From: Xiamenia xianingshaonis
GTDB taxonomy: Bacteria > Actinomycetota > Coriobacteriia > Coriobacteriales > Eggerthellaceae
DNA: 64,000 bases
Direction of reading: 5' to 3'
NCBI RefSeq assembly: GCF_017945865.1
Contig: NZ_CP072829.1
Span: 806,001-870,000 of the forward strand
Positions 7,836-16,665 of this stretch are shown here, in pieces (the stretch's first letter is position 1; every line of letters starts with the position of its first letter). A model generated the notes under the pieces. The model was given only the letters and a program-made list of their open reading frames with translations. It searched no databases and was not told where the DNA came from. The translations under genes and the position numbers were made by a program.

Positions 7836-9041
7836 ATGGCGATCACGATTCCCGACGACTACGTCTACCTCGATTACGCGGCCACCTCGCCTTTGTGCGA
7901 AGAGGCCGCCCGTGCCATGGCGCCCTTTTTCGCGTCCGGCCGCGCGGGCGTTTCGGCGCAGGGCAACGCGAACTCGCTCCATCGGCCCGGGCGCGCGGCG
8001 TTCGCCGAGCTGGAACAGGCCCGCAAAAACCTTGCGGAAAGCCTCGGCGCCGCCCGTCCCGACGAGGTTGCGTTCACGTCCGGCGCCACCGAGGCCGACA
8101 ACGCGGCGCTTTTCGGCATCGCCCGGGCGATCGCGAACAAGCGCCGGCTGCAGGGCGCCAAGGAAAGGCCGCACGTCGTCGTGTCGGCCATCGAGCACGA
8201 CGCCGTGCTTGCTCCGGCCAAGCAGCTGGCCGCCGAAGGCTTCGAGGTCACGCGCGTGCGTCCCGACCGCCAGGGCTTCATCGAGGCGCAGGCCCTTGAA
8301 GCGGTCCTGCGCCCTGAAACCGTGCTCGTCTCGGTGCAGGTGGCCAACAGCGAGATCGGCAGCATCCAGCCGGTGGCCGAACTGGCCGCGCTCACGCGCG
8401 AGGCGGGCGCGTTTTTCCACGCCGACGCGACCCAGGCTTTGGGAAAGACGCTCGTCGACGTGGCGGAATGGGGCGTTGACGCGGCGTCGTTTTCGGCGCA
8501 CAAGGTGGGCGGCCCGAAAGGGGTCGGCGCCTTGTACCTGAAGGCGCGAACGCCGTTTGCGCCGGTTGCGCTTGGCGGCGGGCAGGAACTGGGACGCCGC
8601 AGCGGCACGCAGGACGTGGCCGGAGCGGTCGGTTTCGCCGCCGCCGCCCGTGCGGCGCAGGACGGATGGGAAGGCGAGGCTGCGCGGCTGCGCGGCCTGC
8701 GCGACCGGCTGTATGCGGAGGCGTGCGCTCTCGACGGCGTCGAGACCACCGTCAAGGTCGAGGCGGGCAGCCAAGACTTCCTTCCCAACATCGTGCATCT
8801 GCTCGTGCACGGCTTGGAAAGCGAAACGCTCGTCTTGCGGCTCGACGCGCTGGGGTTTGGCGTGTCGGGCGGATCGGCGTGCTCGTCGCAGTCGCTCGAG
8901 CCGAGCCACGTCCTCACGGCGCTGGGCGTTTCCGACGACGACGCCCACGAGGCCCTGCGCGTCTCGATGGGCCGCTTCACGACCGAGCGCGACATCGACG
9001 GTTTTATCGACGCCCTGCGCAAGACGCTTGACTGGGCCTGA
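7836..9041 (+). CDS. Cysteine desulfurase (NifS/IscS class)
   Basis: 401 aa PLP enzyme of aminotransferase class V that removes sulfur from cysteine for Fe-S clusters or thiolation. YLDYAATSPL opens the protein. The PLP lysine is in SFSAHKVGGPKG (about residue 218) and the catalytic cysteine is in GGSACSSQSLEPSH (about residue 350), with the IscS-type loop length. The ATG at 7836 is preferred to an upstream non-ATG codon at 7812 that overlaps rpe. No iscU/sufU or tRNA thiolase gene is beside it, so whether its client is Fe-S assembly or tRNA cannot be decided. Confidence 0.92.
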   Translation: MAITIPDDYVYLDYAATSPLCEEAARAMAPFFASGRAGVSAQGNANSLHRPGRAAFAELEQARKNLAESLGAARPDEVAFTSGATEADNAALFGIARAIANKRRLQGAKERPHVVVSAIEHDAVLAPAKQLAAEGFEVTRVRPDRQGFIEAQALEAVLRPETVLVSVQVANSEIGSIQPVAELAALTREAGAFFHADATQALGKTLVDVAEWGVDAASFSAHKVGGPKGVGALYLKARTPFAPVALGGGQELGRRSGTQDVAGAVGFAAAARAAQDGWEGEAARLRGLRDRLYAEACALDGVETTVKVEAGSQDFLPNIVHLLVHGLESETLVLRLDALGFGVSGGSACSSQSLEPSHVLTALGVSDDDAHEALRVSMGRFTTERDIDGFIDALRKTLDWA

Positions 9042-9056
9042 CGGAAAGGAAGCGTG

Positions 9057-9866
9057 ATGGAACGCGTCACCACTCATACCCACACCTGTTTCACGAACCA
9101 TGGCGAAGGCACGGTCGAAGAGCTGGTCGCCGCTGCCGAGGCGGCGGGCGTCTCGACCATTGCCGTCACCGAGCACTATCCGTTGAGCAGCGCGTTTGAC
9201 ACGAACGCCTACCTGTCGATGGACGCATCGCGCGTGGACGAATACCTGGACGCGGTCGAGCAGGCCCGCCGGCGCCACCCAAAGGTCGAAGTGCTCACGG
9301 GCACCGAGCTCGACTGGCTGGGCGACGACGAGGACCGCACGCTTTCTGCGAGCGACTTTGCGCCCTTCGACGTGGTGTTGGGGTCGGTCCATTTCGTCGA
9401 CCGCTGGCCGTTCGACGATCCGGCCCAGCGCGACCGCTGGGACACCGCCGGCGCCGATGCCATCTGGCGGCGCTACTTCGAGGTGTGGTGCGAGGCTGTC
9501 GCTTCCGACGCCCCCTTCGCCGTCATGGCGCACCCCGACCTGGCGAAGAAGTTCAACATCTATCCGACGTTCGATCTCGAGCCGCTCTACGAGCAGGCGG
9601 CGGCCGCCTGCGCCGCGTCGGGCCGGATGATCGAGGTCAACACCTCGGGCGCCCATTACGCCTGTGCCGAAATGTTTCCGGCGCCGGCGTTTCTGCGGGC
9701 GTTTTGCCGCGAAGGCGTGCCCTGCACCGTCGGCACCGATGCGCACGTGCCGGCCAACGTCGCCCGCGGCATCGACGACGCGTACCGTCTCATGTACGAG
9801 GCGGGTTATCGGAAGGTTACCGTGCCGACGTCCGGCGGCGATCGCCGCGAGATCGCAATCGTCTAG
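9057..9866 (+). CDS. PHP-domain phosphoesterase, histidinol-phosphatase-like
   Basis: 269 aa. PHP metal motifs are visible: THTHTCF at the N-terminus, TEHYPL, GTELDW, GSVHF, MAHPDL and GTDAH near the C-terminus. Together they form a trinuclear metal site as in HisK-type histidinol phosphatases and related nucleotidases. The ATG at 9057 is preceded by AAAGGAAG; a GTG three bases earlier is possible. No other histidine genes are near, so the true substrate is uncertain. Confidence 0.85.
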   Translation: MERVTTHTHTCFTNHGEGTVEELVAAAEAAGVSTIAVTEHYPLSSAFDTNAYLSMDASRVDEYLDAVEQARRRHPKVEVLTGTELDWLGDDEDRTLSASDFAPFDVVLGSVHFVDRWPFDDPAQRDRWDTAGADAIWRRYFEVWCEAVASDAPFAVMAHPDLAKKFNIYPTFDLEPLYEQAAAACAASGRMIEVNTSGAHYACAEMFPAPAFLRAFCREGVPCTVGTDAHVPANVARGIDDAYRLMYEAGYRKVTVPTSGGDRREIAIV

Positions 9867-9994
9867 AATAGTGTTTCCGTCGACGCCTTCGGCCGCAAAA
9901 AGCAGAAGGCGAGCCGGCCGTTTTCGTGCGGCATTGATGCGGCCGGCGCCGTGCGGAGGAAGGCCGCAGACCCGTTCAAGTGGAAGGATGTGCC

Positions 9995-10897
9995 ATGGTT
10001 GCAGGAGAGCGTGCAGAAGCGTATGAGAAATCGGAGCAGTTGGCGAAGCTGTCGGCCGGAACGCTGTCGCGCCCCGCGATGGCGCTGACGGTCGGCTTTC
10101 TGGAGCGGCTGCTCCTGTCCGATTTTCCGGCCTGTGACGCCGAGCCGTGGGACCGCACCGGCCTGCTCGTCGGCGATCCGGCGCGGCTGGTCAAGCGCGT
10201 GGCGGTTGCGCTCGATCCCACGGTCGACGCCATCGATGCGGCGGCCGACGCGAAAGCCGAGGTGCTGCTCACCCACCATCCGGCCTTTCTCGATCCGCCG
10301 ACTTCGTTTTCGCCGGCGCCTTCGGTGGCCTTGAGCTCCGGCGCGGGCGTGTGGCGGGCCATCGAGCGCGGCGTGGCGCTCATGAACTTCCACACGGCCC
10401 TCGACGTCAGCCCGCGGGCGCAGCGCGTGCTGCCCGGGCTGTTGGGCCTTGACTTCAAGGGCGTGGTCGAGCCGGTCGGGAACGGCCGCGAAAAGGGCTA
10501 CGGCCAGCTGTGCACGTTCGGCGACGAGGCGCCGCTGACGCTTGGGCAGCTTGCCGCCCGGTGCACGGCGGTCTTCGGCCGAGCGCCGCGGGTGTGGGGC
10601 GATTTTTCGCGCGTGATGGAGCGCGTCGTCACTTGCACCGGGTCGATCGGCGGCGTCGGCCGTCGCGCCCTGGCCGAGCAGGCCGACTGCGTCGTGTGCG
10701 GCGAGGTGAAGTACCACGAGGCGCTCGACCTGTCGCTTGCGGGGCTGTGCATCGTCGAGCTGGGCCACGACACGAGCGAGCTGCCGCTCACGACGGTGCT
10801 GGCGTCGGCCGTCCGTGCGGTCGGCGTCGCCGAAGACGATGTCGTCGTCATCGGCCAGGGCGATCGCTGGGCCTGCCCGGAAGCCGTGCGAGTGTAG
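9995..10897 (+). CDS. Nif3-like dinuclear metal centre protein
   Basis: 300 aa. The Nif3/YqfO metal ligands are visible: LLTHHPAF near residue 88, NFHTALD near residue 130 and GEVKYHEALD near residue 235. WDRTGLLVGD is the family's N-terminal motif. The ATG at 9995 has a GGAAGGA site seven bases upstream and was preferred to the GTG at 9980. Nif3 proteins are often paired with a DUF164 zinc-ribbon protein, as here (gene at 11192). Biochemical function is unsettled; GTP cyclohydrolase I type 2 activity has been assigned to some members. Confidence 0.88.
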   Translation: MVAGERAEAYEKSEQLAKLSAGTLSRPAMALTVGFLERLLLSDFPACDAEPWDRTGLLVGDPARLVKRVAVALDPTVDAIDAAADAKAEVLLTHHPAFLDPPTSFSPAPSVALSSGAGVWRAIERGVALMNFHTALDVSPRAQRVLPGLLGLDFKGVVEPVGNGREKGYGQLCTFGDEAPLTLGQLAARCTAVFGRAPRVWGDFSRVMERVVTCTGSIGGVGRRALAEQADCVVCGEVKYHEALDLSLAGLCIVELGHDTSELPLTTVLASAVRAVGVAEDDVVVIGQGDRWACPEAVRV

Positions 10898-10942
10898 GCG
10901 CGACGGGGGCGCAGCGTCCCGCCGAAGCCCCGTCCTGCCAAG

Positions 10943-10964
10943 ACTGTACCGAATTCGGTACAGT
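10943..10964. promoter_or_regulatory. Perfect 22-bp palindrome (candidate operator)
   Basis: A perfect dyad of 22 bp centred on GAATTC, with arms beginning ACTGTACC, lies 46 nt after the nif3 stop. It has no loop and no T tract, so it reads as a protein-binding dyad rather than a terminator. No cognate regulator is encoded nearby. Confidence 0.45.
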
Positions 10965-11052
10965 GTGCCGCTTCGCCGCGCGTCGGCCGCATTGCGCGGC
11001 GCTGTCGGCGTGCGGCGTCGTTTCGCGATCGGGCGGACGGCTGCCGGCAGTT

Positions 11053-11068
11053 TTGTGCGCCTGCACAA
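11053..11068. promoter_or_regulatory. TTGTGC-N4-GCACAA dyad, copy 1
   Basis: A 16-bp inverted repeat, TTGTGCGCCTGCACAA. The identical 16-mer occurs again at 18821-18836, also just after a gene. Here it sits 16 nt ahead of a strong terminator. It could be an operator or a repeat element. Confidence 0.35.
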
Positions 11069-11083
11069 CGATATATGTAAGGT

Positions 11084-11116
11084 GCGGGGCGATTTCCGAT
11101 TCGCCCCGCTTTTTTT
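11084..11116 (+). terminator. Strong intrinsic terminator after nif3
   Basis: GCGGGGCGA (11084-11092) pairs with TCGCCCCGC (11101-11109), followed by seven T residues (11110-11116). It separates nif3 from the DUF164 gene, so the latter needs its own promoter or readthrough. Confidence 0.9.
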
Positions 11117-11191
11117 CGGCAAGTGTGGCAAACTGGGTTTTCGGGGACCACGCTTTGAGAGGCTCGTTTCGAATCAGAGGAGGAGCAGACG

Positions 11192-11914
11192 ATGCAGGTG
11201 CCAACCGAAGATCTCGCCGTTTTGCTGCAGATGCAGACCATCGACCTTGAGGCTCGCCAGTGTCAAAACGATCTCGAAGCGCTTCCTCAGCGTCAGATCA
11301 TTTTGCAGGCGCGCGCCAAAAAGAAGCAGATCGAGGAAAAGAACGTCGAGATACGCAAGTTCTTTGAAGCCTCCGACAACCGCTGCCGCATGCTCAGCGA
11401 GGAAGATTCCGGCCTGGCTGAAAAGCAGCGCCGCTTGCAGGCGGAAATCGAAGAGCTGAAGGGCGACTACCGCAGCGTCGAATCGCGCACCCGCGACCTC
11501 AACGGCATCGCAAAGCGCCGCGCCACCTTGGAAGAGCAGCTTTCTTCCGCCCTTGACGAGCTGGCCCGCATCGAAGACATGCAGAAGAAGATCCTGCTCA
11601 TGCTTGAGGCCATCAACAAAAAAGAGGCCGAAGCGACCGAAGGCTTCATCAAAGAGGGCGGCCAGCTGAAGGCGCGCATCGCCGCATGCGAGGCCGACCG
11701 ACAGAAGCTGGCGCAGCGGCTGCCCGCCGACCTTTCGCGCGACTACGACAAGATCATGAAGCGCACGAAGGGCGTCGCCGTCGCGATGCTCACCGAAAAG
11801 GCGTGCGGCGCCTGCCGTTCGACCATCGAGCCGGGGCGGCTGTCCGAGCTGCGCCGCCAAGGAAACGTTGTGCACTGCCCCCACTGCCAGCGCCTGCTCA
11901 TCTTGCATTCATAG
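11192..11914 (+). CDS. Coiled-coil C4 zinc-ribbon protein (DUF164 family)
   Basis: 240 aa. Residues about 10-185 are predicted long alpha-helical coiled coil (Lys/Glu/Gln heptad-rich). The C-terminus carries a four-cysteine zinc ribbon, CGACRSTI...VHCPHCQR. This is the architecture of the DUF164/zf-RING_7 family, proposed to bind nucleic acid or act as a chaperone; its role is not established. A GAGGAGGAG ribosome site precedes the ATG. It is the usual neighbour of nif3, although here a terminator lies between them. Confidence 0.85.
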   Translation: MQVPTEDLAVLLQMQTIDLEARQCQNDLEALPQRQIILQARAKKKQIEEKNVEIRKFFEASDNRCRMLSEEDSGLAEKQRRLQAEIEELKGDYRSVESRTRDLNGIAKRRATLEEQLSSALDELARIEDMQKKILLMLEAINKKEAEATEGFIKEGGQLKARIAACEADRQKLAQRLPADLSRDYDKIMKRTKGVAVAMLTEKACGACRSTIEPGRLSELRRQGNVVHCPHCQRLLILHS

Positions 11915-11980
11915 GTTTTTCATTCAGAGGGGCCGCAGGACGTCGGGACGGCCGGCACGAGCCAGGACCGTGCTTTCAGA

Positions 11981-12006
11981 ACAAGGACGCGGCTTCACGC
12001 GTCCTT
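11981..12006 (-). terminator. Hairpin over the stop codon of the minus-strand glycosyltransferase
   Basis: CAAGGACGCG and CGCGTCCTTG form a perfect 10-bp stem with a 6-nt loop that contains the stop codon of the gene at 11995. On the minus strand it is followed only by TTGTTCTG, so it would be a weak terminator or an mRNA-stabilising hairpin. Confidence 0.4.
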
Positions 12007-13050
12007 GCTGCTCATGAGGGCCGCGCGCTTGCGGTTGAGCGCCACGGCCGCCATCTTTGCGCGGTAGCGCGCCATGGCCGTTGCAGCCTGGGCGCGCGTG
12101 AGGCCGTCGCGGGCCAGCTCCAAGAACAGCTCGTACCGGTAGCGTTCGTTGCGGCCCATGGGACGGGCTAGGTCGGCAGGCGAAAAGTGCCGGTCGAACG
12201 CCTCTTTGAAATGCCGCGCAAAGGGGACGCGGTCGGCGGGCGACAGCTCGTCGAAGTCGTAGAAGATGAAGCAGATGGCGCCGAGCAGCTGCGTGCGCCG
12301 TCCGTCGAGCAGCCCGCGCCGCGCCCATTCGCCGGCGATGTAGTCGAGCACTTCCACGTGATGGTTCAGCTGCCAGGCCCGCTTCTTGAAGTTCTCCGTC
12401 ACCGCCGAGCCGGCCCGCTCGAAGCGGTAATGGTAGAACCGGTCCGACAGAAACGCGACCGTGCGTGCGGCGGGGAAGGCGAAAAACGAGAACGACGTGT
12501 CTTCGCCCAGCACGAGGCGCTCGTTGAAGCGCAGGTGCTCGGCTTCGATGAGGCTGCGGCGGAAGATCTTGTTCGACGCCGACGGGATGCAGCCCTTTTC
12601 CTCGAAGATCATGGCGCAGCCGTCTCCGGTGCGCACTACGTCGCGCGGACCGAAGACTTCGGTCACCCAGCGGGTCTCGGGGAAGGCGCGGCCGCCGAAG
12701 ACCACGATGTCGGCGTCGTTTTCGCGGGCGGCGGCCAAGAGCTTTTCGGCGGCGTCGAGGTCGAGGTAGTCGTCGCCGTCGACGAAGGCCACGTAGTCGC
12801 CGGTTGCAACGTCCAGGCCGTGGTTGCGGGCGCGGGACACGCCGCCGTTCGGCTGGAAGACGACGCGCACGCGCTCGTTGCGGGCTTCCCACGCTCGCAG
12901 CACGTCGGCCGAGCCGTCGGTCGACCCGTCGTCGATGCAGACGACTTCCAGGTTGCGGTACGTCTGGCCGCACAGCGATTCCAGGCATTCGTCCAGATAC
13001 GGCGCGATGTTGTACACCGGCACGATGATGCTGAGAAGCGGATCGTCCAT
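11995..13050 (-). CDS. Family 2 glycosyltransferase
   Basis: 351 aa GT-A enzyme. It has LLSIIVPVYNIAPYLDECLESL at the N-terminus, VVCIDDGSTDGS as nucleotide-binding loop, the DXD-type FVDGDDYL near residue 85, and EDTSFSFF further on as a catalytic-base region. It likely transfers a sugar from an NDP donor in surface polysaccharide or teichoic-acid-like assembly. It follows a second GT2 gene by 4 nt on the same strand, so the two form an operon divergent from the LCP genes. The ATG at 13050 starts at the conserved beta strand; upstream extension is not needed. Confidence 0.9.
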   Translation of the reverse strand: MDDPLLSIIVPVYNIAPYLDECLESLCGQTYRNLEVVCIDDGSTDGSADVLRAWEARNERVRVVFQPNGGVSRARNHGLDVATGDYVAFVDGDDYLDLDAAEKLLAAARENDADIVVFGGRAFPETRWVTEVFGPRDVVRTGDGCAMIFEEKGCIPSASNKIFRRSLIEAEHLRFNERLVLGEDTSFSFFAFPAARTVAFLSDRFYHYRFERAGSAVTENFKKRAWQLNHHVEVLDYIAGEWARRGLLDGRRTQLLGAICFIFYDFDELSPADRVPFARHFKEAFDRHFSPADLARPMGRNERYRYELFLELARDGLTRAQAATAMARYRAKMAAVALNRKRAALMSSKDA

Positions 13051-13054
13051 AGCC

Positions 13055-14038
13055 CTAGCCTTTCGCGCGGCGCTTCTTGTAGGCCGCAAGCACGCCCCAG
13101 CCCGCGTAGTCGGTCGCGCGCAAGAAGCGCACGTGGCGCTCAAGATCGGCCGGAGCGATGCCCACGTCGTCGGTCAAGAACGCTTCCAGCTCGCGCGTGA
13201 CGCGTCGGCCTTGCTCTGCGTCCGAAGAAAGCAGGCGGCGGCGGATGTGCTCATAGGCGATGGCGGCGCACTTCTCGTTCACGTACGCCAGGTTCGCCGG
13301 CTGCACGCCGCGTGCGGCGAGCGAGCGGCGCCACGCCATGACGGCTTGGGCCACCTGCCAGTTGTCGGCCAGCGTGCGCTCGAGGTTTTCCGGCGACACG
13401 CTCTGCTCGGCGCGTCCCAGCCGGTAGCGATACACCGGCTCCGGCACGTAGGCGAGCGTGTTCACCCAGGCCGTGGGGAACAGGGCGTACTCGTCATCGG
13501 TGAACAGAATGCCCTCGTCCAGGCGCAGCCCGCTTTTCCGCAGCACGTCGCGGCGGTAGGTGATCGCGTGCATGATGCAGGGCCGCAGGCGCACGTCGGA
13601 AAACGGCAGCACCTTGCGCGGAGGAATGTCGGCGACGGAGACGGGTTCTTCGCAGTCTTCGAACACGCGCACGTAGTCGCTCAGCACCAGATCGACCTCG
13701 CCGGCGCTTTCCAGAAACGCCAGCAGCTCGTCCAGGGCGCCCCCGTCCACCCAGTCGTCGCTGTCCACGACCTTCACGTAGTCGCCCGTCGCCTCGGCGA
13801 TGCCGCGGTTGACGGCCGACCCGTAATGGCCGTTCTCCTTTCGCACGCCGCGCACTACGTTGGGGGCTTTCTGCTCAAACGTGGCGATGACCTGCGGCGT
13901 TGCATCGGTGCTGCCGTCATCGACGACGAGCGCCTCCACGCGGTCGGCCCGCTTGCACGCCAGGATGGAATCGAGGGCGCCGCCCAGGTACGCCTCCATG
14001 TTGTAGGCGGGCATGACGATGGTCAAAAGCTTGTTCAA
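13055..14038 (-). CDS. Family 2 glycosyltransferase, TTG start
   Basis: 327 aa with TIVMPAYNMEAYLGGALDSIL, VVDDGSTDAT, GYG-type nucleotide loop (NGHYGSAVNRG) and VVDSDDWV (DXD). A frame runs upstream to 14224, but only the TTG at 14038 has a good ribosome site (AAGGAG, four bases before it) and it begins at the conserved fold. It is the first gene of a two-gene minus-strand operon and is divergent from the LCP gene at 14302. The acceptor cannot be inferred; the neighbours point to a cell-surface glycan. Confidence 0.85.
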   Translation of the reverse strand: MNKLLTIVMPAYNMEAYLGGALDSILACKRADRVEALVVDDGSTDATPQVIATFEQKAPNVVRGVRKENGHYGSAVNRGIAEATGDYVKVVDSDDWVDGGALDELLAFLESAGEVDLVLSDYVRVFEDCEEPVSVADIPPRKVLPFSDVRLRPCIMHAITYRRDVLRKSGLRLDEGILFTDDEYALFPTAWVNTLAYVPEPVYRYRLGRAEQSVSPENLERTLADNWQVAQAVMAWRRSLAARGVQPANLAYVNEKCAAIAYEHIRRRLLSSDAEQGRRVTRELEAFLTDDVGIAPADLERHVRFLRATDYAGWGVLAAYKKRRAKG

Positions 14039-14301
14039 AGGACTCCTTGCAATCGGCGCAGGCGGGTGCGCATCGGACGCATGCGAAACGAACGAGGACT
14101 TGATCATACCCAAAGGGCGTCTTGTTCGCAACAAGCCGGGCGCGACCCCTGCATCGTCCCCGGTGACGGCCGCATCGCCATTTAGATTGCATGGCCTGGA
14201 GACGAACATTTTATGAATGCCCACGATGGAAAACCATCCATGTTAAGATGACGAAATTCATGTCATCGACTGATATGCCAGTCCTTCAAGGAGGTTTGAA
14301 C

Positions 14302-15585
14302 GTGAGCGAATCGGGACCTCTCGAACCCGAAGCTGCCAACAACGAAGAGCTCGACCGCTATTCCCGCGAATCCGGCCGCTACACGCACGCCGAGGCCGAA
14401 GGGTCGGGCAAGGAAGAAGACCCCCAGCTCGCTGAAAGCGCGGCAGACCATGCCAGCGCCGAAGAGCTCTACCCAGTGCTCGCGAAGCGCAAGCGCCGCA
14501 ACCGCATTTTGAAGCGCGTCGCCGTCATCGTCCTTTCGGTTCTTCTCGTGTTCGGCAGCGCTGCCGGCGCCCTTGCCTACGTCTACACCAACAGCCTCGA
14601 CAACGCGTTGGCGTTCGAGGACGAAAAGCATACCGACAAGCTTGACACGTCCCTTATCACGCCCGCCACCGGCGAGCCGTACTACGTGCTTTTGCTCGGG
14701 TCGGACTCCTACGAGCAGGAAGACCGCGACTGGGAGATCGAGCGCACCGACGTGATGATGCTCGTGCGCATCGATCCCGAGGAAAGCAAGGTCACGATGG
14801 TGTCCATTCCCCGCGACACGCCGTATGTGTGGGAAGACGGCGGCATGTACAAGATCAACGACGCCTACCACCTGGGCGGCGCGTCGGCCTCGGTCGACGC
14901 CGTGTCGAAGCTCACCGGCGTGCCCATTTCGCACGTCGCGGTCGTGGGCTTCTCGTCGCTTGCCGACGTGGTCGACGGGCTCGGCGGCGTCACCGTCAAC
15001 GTCGACACGGAGCTGACGTACCAGGACGCCTTGACGAAGGAATGGATCACGCTCGAGCCGGGCGAGCAGAAGCTTGACGGCTCGCAGGCGCAGATCTTCG
15101 CGCGGGCCCGCCACGAATACGTCGAGAACCAAGACGTGCACCGCCAGAACAACGTGCGCACGCTCGCCATGGCCATCATCAAGGAAATCGTGCAAAAGCC
15201 GCTGGTCGAGCTGCCAGACGCCGCGCTCAGCGTGGCCGAATGCGTGCAGACCGACATGAAGACCGCCGACGTGCTGTCGCTTGCCATGGCGTTCGCGACG
15301 AACAAAGACGACATGAAGATCTACTCCGCGACAGGCCCTTCTGCCGGCGACTTCATGGAAGAGCACAACGGCATGTGGCTGTGCTACGAAAACCCCGAAG
15401 GCTGGGCGGCGCTCATGGAAAGCGTCGACGCGGGCGAAGAGCCGGCGGAGATCGACTACGAGGCCACGCAGATCGTCCCGGGCGCAGAAGAGGCTTCGGC
15501 CGCGGAAGGCACCGGCGAAGAAGGATACGTTGAAGGCGACGAATACGGCTACTACGACGAGCAAGGGTATTACCATGAATACTAG
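14302..15585 (+). CDS. LytR-CpsA-Psr (LCP) family glycopolymer transferase
   Basis: 427 aa. An acidic cytoplasmic N-terminus (about 75 residues) is followed by a basic RKRRNRILKR stop-transfer and one membrane segment (VAVIVLSVLLVFGSAAGALAY). The extracellular LCP domain shows LLLGSDSYE, ERTDVMMLVRIDPE and VSIPRDTPYVW, the arginine-rich phosphate site, then KINDAYHLGG. LCP enzymes attach teichoic acids or capsule to peptidoglycan. The GTG at 14302 has AAGGAGG seven bases upstream, so it was chosen over in-frame ATGs further up. The C-terminus is Glu/Gly/Tyr-rich. It overlaps the next LCP gene by 11 nt. Confidence 0.9.
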   Translation: MSESGPLEPEAANNEELDRYSRESGRYTHAEAEGSGKEEDPQLAESAADHASAEELYPVLAKRKRRNRILKRVAVIVLSVLLVFGSAAGALAYVYTNSLDNALAFEDEKHTDKLDTSLITPATGEPYYVLLLGSDSYEQEDRDWEIERTDVMMLVRIDPEESKVTMVSIPRDTPYVWEDGGMYKINDAYHLGGASASVDAVSKLTGVPISHVAVVGFSSLADVVDGLGGVTVNVDTELTYQDALTKEWITLEPGEQKLDGSQAQIFARARHEYVENQDVHRQNNVRTLAMAIIKEIVQKPLVELPDAALSVAECVQTDMKTADVLSLAMAFATNKDDMKIYSATGPSAGDFMEEHNGMWLCYENPEGWAALMESVDAGEEPAEIDYEATQIVPGAEEASAAEGTGEEGYVEGDEYGYYDEQGYYHEY

Positions 15586-16594
15586 CGCGACTGCATCCGC
15601 AAGACGCGCCCGGTGGGCGGCGCTTGTGGCCGTCGCCGTGGCGTGCGTGCTCTTGGCCGCCTTGACGGCTTGCGCGAAGTCGAACTCCCCAACGGCCGTG
15701 CGCGACACCGACATGGTCATGAACGTGCGCGACGTCGACATGATGGCCGGGATGACCGGGCCCGACACCGACCCGTTCTGGGTGCTCGTCGTGGGCAGCG
15801 ATACCCGCGAAGGCACTGCGGACATGGTCGAGGGCTACGAGGACCTGCCGCGCTCCGATACCATCATGCTCGTGCGCGTCGACCCGCAGAACTACTCCAT
15901 CGGCCTGGTCACGGTGCCGCGCGACACGACGGCCTACCACGACGACGGATGGGTCATGAAGATCAACGACGCCTACCTCTACGACGGCGTCGAGGGCCTG
16001 GCGAAGCAGGTGTATTCCTTGACGGGGGTCGACCCCAAGTACTACCTCGTCACCACGTTCGTCACCTTCGAAAACCTCGTCAATGCGCTGGGCGGGGTCG
16101 ACGTCAACGTGCCCATCGACATGCACCTCAAAGACGTGGTGAGCGGCGGCAACATCGAACTGTCAGCCGGTGACCAGCATCTGGACGGGGCCGAGGCGCT
16201 TGTGCTTGCGCGCGTGCGCAAGCTTTATGCGGAATACATGGACGTGTGCCGCCAGATCCAGGACCGCAACATCGTGCAAAGCCTCATCGCGAAGGTGGCG
16301 GCCAATCCCGACGGCGTCACGCAGGCCGTGCAGGACCTGACGGAGAACACGACGACGAACTGGCCGACCGAAAAGCTGTTCGCGACGGTGACGGACTTCG
16401 CGCAGCACGCCGACCAGATCTCCTTCCTGTCGGGCACCGGGCCCTACGACGGCGACTTCGACGAGAACGCCGGCGGCATGTGGCTTGCGTATCGCGACGA
16501 GGACACGTGGGCCAAGATCATCGCCGCCGTCGAGGCGGGCACCGACCCCACGACGATCCTCGGCCTTCCCGAAGTGGTACCGGTCGAGGAGTAG
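15575..16594 (+). CDS. LCP-family protein with lipoprotein-like N-terminus
   Basis: 339 aa. An N-terminal hydrophobic segment ends in LTAC, a plausible lipobox, so the protein may be lipid-anchored rather than membrane-spanning as in most LCP members. The LCP domain has LVVGSDTRE, PRSDTIMLVRVDPQN, VTVPRDTTAYH and KINDAYLYDG. The arginines needed for polyprenyl-phosphate binding (PRSD, VPRD, LARVRK) are kept. Its start lies within the end of the previous LCP gene, so the two are coupled. Two LCP paralogues side by side suggest two acceptor polymers or a hetero-pair; this is inference. Confidence 0.88.
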   Translation: MNTSATASARRARWAALVAVAVACVLLAALTACAKSNSPTAVRDTDMVMNVRDVDMMAGMTGPDTDPFWVLVVGSDTREGTADMVEGYEDLPRSDTIMLVRVDPQNYSIGLVTVPRDTTAYHDDGWVMKINDAYLYDGVEGLAKQVYSLTGVDPKYYLVTTFVTFENLVNALGGVDVNVPIDMHLKDVVSGGNIELSAGDQHLDGAEALVLARVRKLYAEYMDVCRQIQDRNIVQSLIAKVAANPDGVTQAVQDLTENTTTNWPTEKLFATVTDFAQHADQISFLSGTGPYDGDFDENAGGMWLAYRDEDTWAKIIAAVEAGTDPTTILGLPEVVPVEE

Positions 16595-16621
16595 GCGGCC
16601 GGTGAGCAGATTGCACGTTAC

Positions 16622-16655
16622 GGCGGGAGGCAGGCGGCTTCCCGCCTTCTTTTAA
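16622..16655 (+). terminator. Terminator after the LCP pair
   Basis: GGCGGGAGG and CTTCCCGCC pair over 9 bp with one G-T wobble and a 7-nt loop, followed by TTCTTTTA. It lies immediately before the ribosome site of the next glycosyltransferase, so it may attenuate rather than stop transcription. Confidence 0.65.
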
Positions 16656-16665
16656 AGGAGTTCCC

